Source: JBQTKD01 sp963703165
Lineage (GTDB): Bacteria; Actinomycetota; Actinomycetes; Sporichthyales; Sporichthyaceae
Assembly: GCA_963703165.1 (NCBI GenBank)
Contig: OY969798.1
Coordinates: 4,402,001 to 4,466,000, forward strand
DNA: 64,000 nucleotides
Direction of reading: 5' to 3'
Shown: piece after piece, positions 40,887 through 49,581 of the stretch
How the letters are laid out: each line of letters opens with the position of its first letter
Numbering within the stretch: position 1 is the first letter of the stretch
Notes under the pieces: model-generated
Seen by the model: only the letters and a program-made list of their open reading frames with translations
Databases searched by the model: none
Told to the model about the DNA's origin: nothing
Program-made: the position numbers and the translations under genes

Positions 40887-42101
40887 GTGCTGACGTTGAT
40901 CGGCATCCTGCTCTTCGTCTTCCTTCTGATGATGTCGGTGGCGATCCACGAGTTCGGCCACCTGCTCACGGCCAAGTTCTACGGGATGAAGGCCACCGAG
41001 TACTTCATCGGATTCGGACCCAAGCTCTGGTCGTTCCGTCGGGGCGAGACCGAGTACGGCTTCAAGGCCATCCCGGCCGGCGGCTACGTCAAGATCATCG
41101 GGATGACCGACCTGGAGAAGGTCGACGAGAAGGACCAGGAGCGCGCGTTCTACCGCTACTCCGCGCCCAAGCGTCTCGTCGTGCTCTCGGCCGGCTCGAT
41201 CTCGCACATGCTCATCGCGATCATCCTGTTCTTCATCGTGCTCGTCGGCTTCGGCCGCTCCGAGCCGGTGCCGATCGTCGGCAAGGTCTCCGAGTGCGTA
41301 CCCGCAGCCGGCGCCACGGTGCCCGGGTGCACCGCGAGCGACGCGCCCTCGCCGGCCAAGGCCGCGGGGCTGGAGCCCGGCGACAAGGTGCTGGCCGTCG
41401 GCGGCGTCGCCATCACCGAGTGGCAGCAGGCGACCCGCGAGATCCGCAAGGCCGGCGCCGCGCCCATCGCCATCGAGATCGAGCGCAACGGTGAGCGCAA
41501 GTCGGTCACCGCACAACTGGTCGCCCGCGAACGGGCCGACCTCGACGACACGACGAAGATGGTCAGCGTCGGCGTGCTGGGCGTCGAACCGCAGTTCCGC
41601 CCGGACCGCGCCAACCCGATCGACGGGACCAAGGAGTCCTTCTCGCTGATCGGCATCGTGATCAAGGCCAGCGTCGAGGCCATGGTCAACCTCCCCGAGA
41701 AGATCCCCAACCTGGTCGACTCGATCAGCGGTGGGGAGCGGGACAAGGAGGGCCTGGTCGGCGTCGTCGGCGCCGCACGGGTGTCCGGGGAGATCCTCGA
41801 CCTCGAGGACGAGACGATGCGCGACAAGGTCGCCATGGTCCTGCTGCAGGTCGCCGCGCTGAACGTGTTCATCGGCCTGTTCAACGCCCTTCCCCTGCTG
41901 CCGCTCGACGGTGGCCACATGGCCGTGGTGACCTACGAGTCGACCCGTCGGCGGCTGTACAAGAAGTTCGGCAAGGCCGATCCGGGTCGGGTCGACATGA
42001 ACAAGTTGCTGCCCCTGGCCTACGGCTTCCTGATAGTGGTCATCGGGCTGACCGTGCTCCTGGTCGTCGCGGACGTGGTCAACCCCATCACCATCAGCTA
42101 G
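40887..42101 (+). CDS. rip1: Site-2 membrane metalloprotease (RIP1/RseP type)
   Basis: A 404-residue intramembrane protease. HEFGH at residues 21-25 in the first helix, GGYVKIIGM, a central PDZ domain (about 130-215: AAGLEPGDKVLAVGGVAI) and the second active-site motif LPLLPLDGGH. In mycobacteria Rip1 cleaves anti-sigma factors and cell-envelope regulators; a similar role is inferred here. Located between dxr and ispG. Confidence 0.94.
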   Translation: MLTLIGILLFVFLLMMSVAIHEFGHLLTAKFYGMKATEYFIGFGPKLWSFRRGETEYGFKAIPAGGYVKIIGMTDLEKVDEKDQERAFYRYSAPKRLVVLSAGSISHMLIAIILFFIVLVGFGRSEPVPIVGKVSECVPAAGATVPGCTASDAPSPAKAAGLEPGDKVLAVGGVAITEWQQATREIRKAGAAPIAIEIERNGERKSVTAQLVARERADLDDTTKMVSVGVLGVEPQFRPDRANPIDGTKESFSLIGIVIKASVEAMVNLPEKIPNLVDSISGGERDKEGLVGVVGAARVSGEILDLEDETMRDKVAMVLLQVAALNVFIGLFNALPLLPLDGGHMAVVTYESTRRRLYKKFGKADPGRVDMNKLLPLAYGFLIVVIGLTVLLVVADVVNPITIS

Positions 42102-42117
42102 CTGCGAGAATGGGTTC

Positions 42118-43272
42118 ATGACAGTCGCCCTTGGCATGCCCGCCGCGCCCCCGCCCACCGTGGCGGCGCGGCGGAAGTCCCGACAGATCAAGGTCGGGTC
42201 CGTGCTCGTCGGCGGCGACGCCCCGGTGTCGGTCCAGTCGATGTGCACCACCCCGACCACCGATGTGAACGCGACGCTCCAGCAGATCGCCGAGCTGACT
42301 GCGACCGGCTGCCAGATCGTGCGCGTGGCCGTGCCGAGCCAGGACGACTGCGACGCGTTGCCGCAGATCGCGAAGAAGTCCCCGATCCCGGTGATCGCCG
42401 ACATCCACTTCCAGCCCAAGTACGTCTTCGCCGCGATCAACGCGGGCTGCGCCGCAGTGCGGGTGAACCCGGGCAACATCAAGAAGTTCGACGACAAGGT
42501 CGGCGAGATCGCGCGCGCCGCGAAGGAAGCCGGGGTCTCGATCCGCATCGGCGTCAACGCCGGTTCGTTGGACCCGCGCCTGCTGGCCAAGTACGGCAAG
42601 CCCACCTCCGACGCGCTGGTCGAGTCGGCGCTGTGGGAGGCGTCGCTGTTCACCGAGCACGATTTCCACGACTTCAAGATCTCGGTCAAGCACAACGACC
42701 CGGTCGTGATGATCGACGCCTACCGCAAGCTGGCCGCGGCCTGCGATCACCCGCTGCACCTCGGCGTGACCGAGGCGGGCCCGGCGTTCCAGGGCACGAT
42801 CAAGTCCGCAGTGGCCTTCGGGGCCCTGCTGGCCGAGGGCATCGGGGACACGATTCGGGTCTCGCTGTCCGCGCCTCCTGTCGAGGAGGTCAAGGTCGGC
42901 AACCAGATCCTGGAGTCGCTGAACCTCAAACAGCGCGGGCTGGAGATCGTGTCCTGCCCGTCGTGCGGACGCGCCCAGGTCGACGTCTACACCCTCGCCG
43001 AGCAGGTCACCGCCGGGCTCGAGGGCATGGACGTCCCGTTGCGGGTGGCCGTGATGGGCTGCGTCGTCAACGGACCCGGGGAAGCCCGCGAGGCCGACCT
43101 CGGCGTCGCGTCGGGCAACGGTAAGGGCCAGATCTTCGTGCGTGGCGAGGTCATCAAGACTGTCCCCGAGTCCCAGATCGTGGAGACACTCATCGAGGAG
43201 GCGATGCGCCTCGCGGAGGAGATGACCGCGGCCGGCGTAGCCTCGGGATCGCCCACCGTCGACGTGAGCTGA
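42118..43272 (+). CDS. ispG: 4-hydroxy-3-methylbut-2-enyl-diphosphate synthase IspG
   Basis: A 384-residue [4Fe-4S] enzyme of the MEP pathway acting on MEcPP. N-terminal TIM barrel (VQSMCTTPTTDVNATLQQI, IADIHF, VRVNPGNIK), C-terminal cluster domain with SCPSCGR and MGCVVNGPGEAREAD supplying the cysteines. Starts 16 bp after rip1. Confidence 0.97.
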   Translation: MTVALGMPAAPPPTVAARRKSRQIKVGSVLVGGDAPVSVQSMCTTPTTDVNATLQQIAELTATGCQIVRVAVPSQDDCDALPQIAKKSPIPVIADIHFQPKYVFAAINAGCAAVRVNPGNIKKFDDKVGEIARAAKEAGVSIRIGVNAGSLDPRLLAKYGKPTSDALVESALWEASLFTEHDFHDFKISVKHNDPVVMIDAYRKLAAACDHPLHLGVTEAGPAFQGTIKSAVAFGALLAEGIGDTIRVSLSAPPVEEVKVGNQILESLNLKQRGLEIVSCPSCGRAQVDVYTLAEQVTAGLEGMDVPLRVAVMGCVVNGPGEAREADLGVASGNGKGQIFVRGEVIKTVPESQIVETLIEEAMRLAEEMTAAGVASGSPTVDVS

Positions 43273-43303
43273 GGCCCGCGCGTCAGGTCCGAAGGGAGTC
43301 GTC

Positions 43304-44140
43304 GTGCTCGACACCCTCCCGGTGCGCGTTCTCGGCGCCTCCGACCTGGCCGAGGCCACCCGCATTGCGGCGCGGGACCCGGTGGTGAACGTCTTCGTGC
43401 TCTCCCGGCTGCAGGCCGGCGGCGCCCGGGTCGGCGGCGAGCTCTGGGGGCACCAGCGTGACGGCCGGCTGCGCTCGCTGTGCTGGCTCGGTGCCAACAT
43501 CGTCCCGGTGGAGGCCGACGCCGCCGCGATCGCGGCCTTCGCCGACCGCGCCAAGCGCCTGCCGCGGCGCTGCTCCTCGATCGTGGGCCGCGCCGAGCAC
43601 GTCCTGCCGCTGTGGCACGCGTTGTCCCCGGTGTGGGGTCCGGCCCGCGACATCCGGGCGCGTCAGCCGTTGCTGGTCATCGACCGGGCAACCCCGGTGC
43701 CTGACCCCGACCCGGCGGTGCGGGTGGCGGGGCCCGGGGATCTCGAGGTCCTCCTGCCGGCGTGCGTCACGATGTTCACCGAGGAGGTCGGGGTCAGCCC
43801 ACTGGCCGGCGACGGGGGAGCTCTGTACCGGGCGCGGGTCCGGGAACTGCTGGAGACCCGACGCGCCTACGCCCGCATCGAGAACGGCCAGGTGATCTTC
43901 AAGGCCGAGATCGGGGCGGCCTCCGCCGGGGTCTGCCAGATCCAGGGAGTCTGGGTGAATCCGGCCTATCGCGGCCGGGGGCTGGCGGTGGCCGGGATGG
44001 CGGCGGTCGTCGAGTTGGCCCGCCGCGAAGTGGCGCCGATCGTGAGCCTGTACGTCAACGACTACAACCTGCCCGCACTGGCGACCTACCGCCGGGTCGG
44101 GTTCCGGGTCGTCGGCACCTTCAGCTCGGTCCTGTTCTGA
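43304..44140 (+). CDS. DUF4081 domain GNAT acetyltransferase
   Basis: A 278-residue protein. The N-terminal half matches the DUF4081 module found before GNAT domains in actinobacteria (ARDPVVNVFVLSRLQAGG, LCWLGANIVPVEA); the C-terminal half is a GNAT fold with the acetyl-CoA loop GVWVNPAYRGRGLAVAGMAAVV and YVNDYNLPALATYRRVGF. Substrate unknown. The gene commonly follows ispG. Confidence 0.85.
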   Translation: MLDTLPVRVLGASDLAEATRIAARDPVVNVFVLSRLQAGGARVGGELWGHQRDGRLRSLCWLGANIVPVEADAAAIAAFADRAKRLPRRCSSIVGRAEHVLPLWHALSPVWGPARDIRARQPLLVIDRATPVPDPDPAVRVAGPGDLEVLLPACVTMFTEEVGVSPLAGDGGALYRARVRELLETRRAYARIENGQVIFKAEIGAASAGVCQIQGVWVNPAYRGRGLAVAGMAAVVELARREVAPIVSLYVNDYNLPALATYRRVGFRVVGTFSSVLF

Positions 44141-44151
44141 GCGGGCCCGGA

Positions 44152-44718
44152 GTGCCACGGATCGAACCGCTGGACCTGCTGGCCACGGCGGCACACAGTG
44201 GCGCGGTGCAGGCCGCGGCGCTGGGCCCGTTGCCTCGCGACCGCTTCGCCGTTCTCGCGAGGCACGCCGAGTACCCGGGGTACGCCGCCTATGGCGCCTG
44301 GGTCTCCGACCGCCTGGTCGGGTACTGCTACGGCACCGACTGCGTGGACGGCCAGTGGTGGTACGACCAGATCCGGGCGGGACTGTGCGCGGCCGGCCAC
44401 GAGCGTTGGACGGTCGCCGCGCACGCGGTCACCGAACTGCACGTCCTGCCCGGCTACCAGGGCCGCGGGCTCGGTTTCGCGCTGCTGCTGCGTCTGTTGG
44501 CCGGCACCGACCTGCCGACCGCGCTGTTGTCCACCTATGACGCGGCGTCGCCGGCCCGCGCCCTGTACCGCCGTTGCGGGTTCGTCGATCTGGTCACCGA
44601 TTTCCGTTTCGGGCTCACCGCGCAACCCTTCGCGCTCATGGGGGCCAGGCTGCCGCTGCGTGTCGATGTTGTTGCGGGTAGCTCGGATATCCCGGACTCC
44701 GCCACCGAACCGGCCTAG
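44152..44718 (+). CDS. GNAT-family acetyltransferase
   Basis: A 188-residue protein with the GNAT acetyl-CoA motif ELHVLPGYQGRGLGFALLLRLL and the following TYDAASPARALYRRCGFV. The N-terminus contains an aromatic-rich stretch (GYAAYGAWVSDRLVGYCYG). Substrate unknown. Starts at GTG 44152, 11 bp after the previous acetyltransferase, so co-transcribed. Confidence 0.82.
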   Translation: MPRIEPLDLLATAAHSGAVQAAALGPLPRDRFAVLARHAEYPGYAAYGAWVSDRLVGYCYGTDCVDGQWWYDQIRAGLCAAGHERWTVAAHAVTELHVLPGYQGRGLGFALLLRLLAGTDLPTALLSTYDAASPARALYRRCGFVDLVTDFRFGLTAQPFALMGARLPLRVDVVAGSSDIPDSATEPA

Positions 44719-44772
44719 TCTGGTCGGAACGTGCCCGGGGGGTCGGGCCGCTGAGGTAGGTGGAGAAGCGCT

Positions 44773-45210
44773 GTGATGCGGAGCCGCGACGCGAAAACGA
44801 TGCTCGGGGTGCTGTGGTTCGCCGCGGCATCGGTGGGTGTCCTGATCGGAGCCATTTTCCTGGTCGTCGATGAACCTGCCAGCCGGCTGCTCATTGTCCT
44901 GCTGATCCTCGCCACCACACCGTTCGGGCTCATGCGCCCGGCGGTGCCGTGGCTGTGGGCCGCCGTGGTCGCCTGGCCGACGATCGTGCTGGGCATCCTC
45001 AACACCGGCTGGGTGTCCATCCTGCTGCTCATCCCGGCCATGGTCGGTGTCTACAGCGGCGACTGGCTGGCGACCTGGTGGAACGAGGCGCACCCGAAGG
45101 CCGCTCCCCGCACCTCGGTGAGCACCTCGACCCGGTCCGGCTACGCCCCGGACGGGACGCCCGCCTTCGGCGATGACGGCCTCCCGCCGGCGATGCCGGA
45201 CCGCCGGTAA
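44773..45210 (+). CDS. Small integral membrane protein of unknown function
   Basis: A 145-residue protein with about four hydrophobic segments (LGVLWFAAASVGVLIGAIFLV; LLIVLLILATTPFGLM; LWAAVVAWPTIVLGIL; SILLLIPAMVGVYSG) and a hydrophilic C-terminal tail of about 40 residues. I recognise no family. GGAGAAG lies just upstream; GTG 44773 and ATG 44776 are adjacent possible starts. Confidence 0.75.
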   Translation: MMRSRDAKTMLGVLWFAAASVGVLIGAIFLVVDEPASRLLIVLLILATTPFGLMRPAVPWLWAAVVAWPTIVLGILNTGWVSILLLIPAMVGVYSGDWLATWWNEAHPKAAPRTSVSTSTRSGYAPDGTPAFGDDGLPPAMPDRR

Positions 45211-45284
45211 CTACTCGGGCGGAACCATTCGCCTGCTCGACCCGTCGGACTTCTGACGGGGAAATACACCGGGGGGTGGGGATC

Positions 45285-46469
45285 ATGCGACGTGCCGTGC
45301 TGTCGGCGACCTTGGCGGGGGCGATGTGCACCGCGTGGCCCGCCATGCCCAGTGCCACCGCCGCCACCGCCGCCACGACCGCCTCGGCCGCGGTGCCCGG
45401 TGCCATCGGGCACGATGTGTCCCACCCGCAGTGCGAGCGTGACGCCCTGCCGGCGGCGGGGGCGTTCGGCATCGTCGGGATCAACGGTGGGCGGGCGTTC
45501 AGCGTCAACCCGTGCCTGGCGCAGCAGTACCGCTGGGCCGAGGCCCGACCGGCGCCGTCCGGGGTGTACGTGAACACCGGCAACCCGGGTACCAAGAGCA
45601 CCAACTACTGGTCGAAGTCCGGGACGAAGGACCCGGCGCTGTGCGTCAGCGCCAAGTCCACGGTCGATCCGGGCTGCGCCTACAACTACGGCTGGCACGC
45701 GGCCGAGCACGCGATGGGCGTGGCGGCCAAGGCCGGGGTGTCGAAGAACCGCACCTGGTGGCTCGACGTCGAGACCTCGAACAGCTGGGATGGCGACACC
45801 CTCGCGAACACCGCGGACCTGCAGGGCGCGTTCGACTACCTGCGCGAGCGCGGCGTCCGTGAGGTCGGCATCTACTCCACCGACCACCAGTGGCGCACGA
45901 TCACCGGCGGCTACCACGCGTCGACCGCCGCGAGCTACAAGCTGGCGTGGTCGGGCTTCTTCAAACCGAAGCACCGGATGGAGAAGGCGCCGCTGTGGCA
46001 GGCCGGTGTGCAGGGCATCGAGACTGCCCGTGAGCGGTGCGGGATCAGCTTCACCGGCGCGCCGGTCCGGCTGGCGCAGTTCATCGTCGACAACCTGGAC
46101 CACAACCTGGTGTGCGGTGCCGCGACCGCGTCGTCCGACCCGTGCCGGGTGGGCGCGCCGATCCCGGCGGGCCGCACCCCGATCTTCGGCACGTTGGGCG
46201 ACGACCGTCTGACGGGCACGAAGAAGGACGAGGTCATCTACGGCGGCCCGGGCAACGACCGGATCGACGGCGGCGGGGGAGCGGACATCCTCTGCGGCGC
46301 GGCGGGCAAGGATGATCTCCGCGGCGGCGACGGCAACGACACCTTGTACGGCGGGGACTCCGCGGACAAGCTCTACGGCCAGGACGGCGTGGACGCCCTC
46401 GACGGCGGTTCAGGCTCCGACACCTGCTCCGGTGGAGCCGGCAACGACAAGGCCTCGAAGAGCTGCTGA
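45285..46469 (+). CDS. Secreted GH25-like domain protein with RTX-type repeats
   Basis: About 394 residues. Signal peptide (MRRAVLSATLAGAMCTAWPAMPSATA), then a domain of about 250 residues resembling the GH25-like TIM barrel (GHDVSHPQC, FGIVGINGG, VYVNTGNPG, WWLDVETSNSW, IYSTDHQWRTI) and a C-terminal block of hemolysin-type nonapeptides GGxGxDxxx (from GTLGDDRLTGTKKDE to GGAGNDKASKSC). A cell-wall-acting or wall-attached calcium-binding enzyme is plausible; catalytic residues are not proved. ATG 45285 is favoured over GTG 45276. Confidence 0.75.
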   Translation: MRRAVLSATLAGAMCTAWPAMPSATAATAATTASAAVPGAIGHDVSHPQCERDALPAAGAFGIVGINGGRAFSVNPCLAQQYRWAEARPAPSGVYVNTGNPGTKSTNYWSKSGTKDPALCVSAKSTVDPGCAYNYGWHAAEHAMGVAAKAGVSKNRTWWLDVETSNSWDGDTLANTADLQGAFDYLRERGVREVGIYSTDHQWRTITGGYHASTAASYKLAWSGFFKPKHRMEKAPLWQAGVQGIETARERCGISFTGAPVRLAQFIVDNLDHNLVCGAATASSDPCRVGAPIPAGRTPIFGTLGDDRLTGTKKDEVIYGGPGNDRIDGGGGADILCGAAGKDDLRGGDGNDTLYGGDSADKLYGQDGVDALDGGSGSDTCSGGAGNDKASKSC

Positions 46470-46519
46470 CGGGCTGACGGGCTGACGTGGCCGACGTCGC
46501 CGCCGCAGCTGACGTGGCG

Positions 46520-46987
46520 TCAGTTCGTCGGTACGGGGCTCGCGCTCGGCTCGACCGGAGCGGGCAGGCCGGGTAGTACCGGCGCCGAACCGCGCCAGTA
46601 GGACTCACGGACCGCGGTCTCCTGCAGGGCCGACGCGGCGAAGTCGCGGGTCTCCGATGTGCTCGCCTCGACCAGCGCGCCCAACGCCAGACCGAACTCG
46701 CGTTCGGTGTCCGCGGCGAGCTTCGTCGCGGCCTGCGGGGTACGGACCGCGTAGGGCAGCTTGTAGGCGGCGGCCGATTCGACCGGGACCCCCCCGTCGG
46801 CCACGACCATCGCGCGCAGTTGGTCGCGTCGGGCGCGGTGGGCGTCGAAGGCGCTGAGTGCGGCCCGCTTCTGCGCGCCGCTGGTCTGCGACGCGATCAC
46901 GCCGTAGCCGTAGACAGCCGCGTGCTCGGTCGCCAGCAGGTGCTGGATCGCCTCCATGACAGGCGCGGGCAGCGCGGTCCTCGTCAT
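46520..46987 (-). CDS. DUF4439 ferritin-like domain protein
   Basis: A 155-residue mostly helical protein: MEAIQHLLATEHAAVYGYGVIASQTSG, AFDAHRARRDQLRAMV, TEREFGLALGALVEAS and ALQETAVRESYW carry the Glu/His pattern of ferritin-like helices (EHAAVYGY, HRARRDQL). No signal peptide. Function unknown. The ATG overlaps the stop of the upstream lipoprotein gene in ATGA. Confidence 0.8.
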   Translation of the reverse strand: MTRTALPAPVMEAIQHLLATEHAAVYGYGVIASQTSGAQKRAALSAFDAHRARRDQLRAMVVADGGVPVESAAAYKLPYAVRTPQAATKLAADTEREFGLALGALVEASTSETRDFAASALQETAVRESYWRGSAPVLPGLPAPVEPSASPVPTN

Positions 46988-47472
46988 GACTCACCACCCG
47001 CCAGGTCGCGCAGCACCGAGGCGTGCGCAGCCTCGGACCCGCCGATCGCGGCGACCAGGCGCGCCACCGCACCGGAGCGCAGTTCACGGCACTGCGAGAT
47101 CCGCTTGGCGGCGGCAGCCTTCTCCGCCGCCGCCAGGCCACGGAGGAGCTCGGCCTTGGTCTGCCCCGATCCCGACACCGACGTGGGGCTCGGGGTGGCG
47201 GCCGGCGGTCCCAGCTTCTCCAGATGCGTCACATGGGCCGCACGCAGCGGGGCAAGTTCCTTCGCCAAGGTCGGAACCTGCAGCAGCGCGAGGTCGTACT
47301 CGCGGATCAGCGCGAGCTTCTCCGTCCGCACGGTGTCCACGATGGGCCGGTCCGGGTCGTCGCGTCCGACGTCCGGGGCTCCCTTGGCGGGCGGCGGGGA
47401 GCTGTCCGAGCATGCGGCGAGCGTCAGCAGGGCAAACGCGCCGCCCAGCACTGCACGTCGGGTCGGGAGCAC
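46984..47472 (-). CDS. Lipoprotein paired with DUF4439
   Basis: A 162-residue lipoprotein with lipobox LAAC (Cys21) after a twin-Arg-like MLPTRRAVLGGAFALL. The body is helical, with LIREYDLALLQVPTLAKELAPLRAAHVTHLEKL and a C-terminal SEAAHASVLRDL, and may be a diverged ferritin-like fold like its partner. The pair sits divergently upstream of rimP in several actinobacteria. Function unknown. Confidence 0.72.
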   Translation of the reverse strand: MLPTRRAVLGGAFALLTLAACSDSSPPPAKGAPDVGRDDPDRPIVDTVRTEKLALIREYDLALLQVPTLAKELAPLRAAHVTHLEKLGPPAATPSPTSVSGSGQTKAELLRGLAAAEKAAAAKRISQCRELRSGAVARLVAAIGGSEAAHASVLRDLAGGES

Positions 47473-47592
47473 CTTGGGACGCTATCCCAGGCTCGGGCAC
47501 GAACCTGCCCGGAATCGCCGGGCGCCGCGACCACTAAGGTGATCCGGAGAAGCGCGCCGCGGGCCGATGTTTCGCGACGGGAGGTGCTCGGA

Positions 47593-48090
47593 ATGGGTGC
47601 GAGCGCCGACGCCGACATGGTGCGCGCGTTCCTGGAGCCGTTGTTGGCGGCTACCGGGGTGGACCTGGAGCAGGTCGAACTGACCCCGGCAGGTCGCAGG
47701 CGCGTGCTGCGGATCGTCGTCGACAAGGACGGTGGCATCGACCTCGATGCCGTCGCCGAGATCAGTCGGACGGTCAGCGCGGCGTTGGACGAGGCAGAGA
47801 CCATGGGTGACACGCCCTATGTTCTGGAAGTGACCAGCCCGGGGGTGGACCGTCCACTGACCACCCCTGCGCATTGGCGGCGAGCGAGCGGCCGCCTGGT
47901 GCGCGCGGTGCTGCGGGACGGGAAGACAGTCACCGGCAGGGTGCGCGCGGCCGACGACGTCGGGGCCGACCTGCTCGTCGGGCCACCTGATGGCACAGGT
48001 CGTGGGGAACCGCGCAGACTGAAGTTCACCGACGTCAACAGGGCCCAGATCCAGATCGAGTTCGCGCCGGCCGGCGCGGACGACGAGTAA
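47593..48090 (+). CDS. rimP: Ribosome maturation factor RimP
   Basis: A 165-residue protein that helps 30S assembly. N-terminal domain FLEPLLAATGVDLEQVELTPAGRRRVLRIVVDKDGGIDLD, VTSPGVDRPLTTPAHWRRASGRLV, and the C-terminal SH3-like domain. ATG 47593 has GGGAGG 8 bp upstream. First gene of rimP-nusA-ylxR-infB. Confidence 0.95.
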   Translation: MGASADADMVRAFLEPLLAATGVDLEQVELTPAGRRRVLRIVVDKDGGIDLDAVAEISRTVSAALDEAETMGDTPYVLEVTSPGVDRPLTTPAHWRRASGRLVRAVLRDGKTVTGRVRAADDVGADLLVGPPDGTGRGEPRRLKFTDVNRAQIQIEFAPAGADDE

Positions 48091-48107
48091 CCGCAGAGGA
48101 GGCGCAG

Positions 48108-49127
48108 ATGGACATCGACATGAGCGCCCTGCGGGCACTGGAACGCGAGAAGAACGTCTCCGCGACCATGCTCGTCGAGGCGATCGAGGCGGCGCTGCTG
48201 ATCGCGTACCACAAGACCGACGGTGCGGCCCAGCGCGCGCGGGTCAGCCTGGACACGGCCGGCCATGTTCTGGTGATGGCCAGCGAGTTGGATGAGGAGG
48301 GCAACGTCGTCGGCGAGTTCGACGACACCCCGACCGACTTCGGGCGCATCGCGGCCACCACCGCGAAGCAGGTGATCCTGCAGCGGTTGCGCGATGCCGA
48401 GGACGAGGTCACCTACGGCGAGTACCTGGGCCGCGAGGGCGACATCGTCTCCGGGGTCATCCAGCAGGGCAGGGACCCCAAGGCCGTGCTGGTGGACCTC
48501 GGCAAGATCGAGGCGATCCTGCCGCCGCAGGAGCAGGTCCCCGGTGAGGACTACACGCACGGCTCGCGCATCAAGTGCTACGTCGTCGGGGTCAAGAAGG
48601 GCCTGCGTGGCCCCTCGGTGACCCTCTCGCGCACGCACCCCAACCTGGTTCGCCGACTGTTCGCCCTCGAGGTGCCCGAGATCGCGGACGGCACCGTGGT
48701 GATCGCCGGCATCGCGCGCGAGGCAGGGCACCGCACCAAGATCGCGGTGCGCTCCACCCGTGCGGGCGTCAACGCGAAGGGTGCCTGCATCGGCCCGATG
48801 GGGGCCCGGGTACGCAACGTGATGAGTGAGTTGCACGGCGAGAAGATCGACATCGTCGACTGGTCCGACGACCCCGCCGAACTCGTCGCGCACGCGCTCT
48901 CCCCGGCGCGGGTGACCAGCGTCGAGGTGGTGGACCTGGCCGCGCGCGCCGCCCGCGTGATCGTGCCGGACTACCAACTGTCCCTGGCCATCGGCAAGGA
49001 AGGGCAGAACGCCCGCCTCGCCGCCCGGCTGACCGGATGGCGCATCGACATCCGCCCCGACACCGAGCCGACGGTCGCCGCCGCGCCGCCCGCCGAAGCG
49101 GGCGGGGACGCCGCTCCCGCGGAGTGA
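48108..49127 (+). CDS. nusA: Transcription termination/antitermination protein NusA
   Basis: A 339-residue NusA of the short actinobacterial type: N-terminal RNA-polymerase binding domain, S1 domain (about 100-180: GDIVSGVIQQGRDPKAVLVDLG), then two KH domains (GACIGPMGARVRNV and LAIGKEGQNARLAARLTGWRI). It lacks the C-terminal acidic repeats of enterobacterial NusA. Starts 17 bp after rimP with GAGG in the gap. Confidence 0.96.
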   Translation: MDIDMSALRALEREKNVSATMLVEAIEAALLIAYHKTDGAAQRARVSLDTAGHVLVMASELDEEGNVVGEFDDTPTDFGRIAATTAKQVILQRLRDAEDEVTYGEYLGREGDIVSGVIQQGRDPKAVLVDLGKIEAILPPQEQVPGEDYTHGSRIKCYVVGVKKGLRGPSVTLSRTHPNLVRRLFALEVPEIADGTVVIAGIAREAGHRTKIAVRSTRAGVNAKGACIGPMGARVRNVMSELHGEKIDIVDWSDDPAELVAHALSPARVTSVEVVDLAARAARVIVPDYQLSLAIGKEGQNARLAARLTGWRIDIRPDTEPTVAAAPPAEAGGDAAPAE

Positions 49128-49168
49128 GTAGACTGACCCAGGTTGGTCCCCCGGGACCGGGTGCTGGC

Positions 49169-49453
49169 ATGCCTGCGGTGCGCAAGTTAAGACAGCGCAC
49201 TTGTGTGGGATGCCGGGAGCGCTCCGGTGTCGCGGATCTACTGCGGGTGGTCGTGGTCGACGAAGTAGTCGTCCCCGATCCTCGGCGCAGGTTGCCGGGA
49301 CGCGGAGCGTCCTTGCATCCACGTGCCGAGTGCCTCGCCCTCGCCCTGCGACGTCGGGCGTTCCCACGGGCCTTCCGGGTCCAGGGTCCGCTGGACAGCA
49401 CGGCACTGGAGGAGTTTCTCCAGGACCAGCACGACAGCACCGATGAGCACTGA
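49169..49453 (+). CDS. ylxR: YlxR (DUF448) family protein
   Basis: A 94-residue nucleic-acid-binding protein with RTCVGCRE (Cys12, Cys15) and the basic segment RRRLPGRGASLHP. Homologues modulate RNase P or act as nucleoid-associated regulators. Between nusA and infB, its universal position. Its last codons overlap the first of a chain of small ATG-started ORFs. Confidence 0.92.
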   Translation: MPAVRKLRQRTCVGCRERSGVADLLRVVVVDEVVVPDPRRRLPGRGASLHPRAECLALALRRRAFPRAFRVQGPLDSTALEEFLQDQHDSTDEH

Positions 49454-49546
49454 ACTGTCAGCCGTATTGGAAGCGGGTGGATTGCGATGAGCGCGCGATG
49501 AGCACTCAGCGATGAGTACGCAGCGATGAGCACCACAACCAGCTAG
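49443..49546 (+). other. Chain of five overlapping mini-ORFs between ylxR and infB
   Basis: Starting inside the end of ylxR, five ATG-started ORFs each overlap the next by ATGA: 49443-49490 (15 residues, MSTELSAVLEAGGLR), 49487-49501 (MSAR), 49498-49515 (MSTQR), 49512-49529 (MSTQR) and 49526-49546 (MSTTTS). They arise from repeated GCGATGAG(C/T)AC units. Whether they are translated is unknown; infB starts 35 bp later with its own GAAGGAG. Confidence 0.45.
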
Positions 49547-49581
49547 CGGTCCGAGGCTGCGCCCGGACCTGAAGGAGAACA

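Noticed and set aside
45241..45260. CCCGTC/GACGGG hairpin as a terminator upstream of the GH25-like gene
   Set aside because: Only a 6-bp stem, no T tract; too weak to call.
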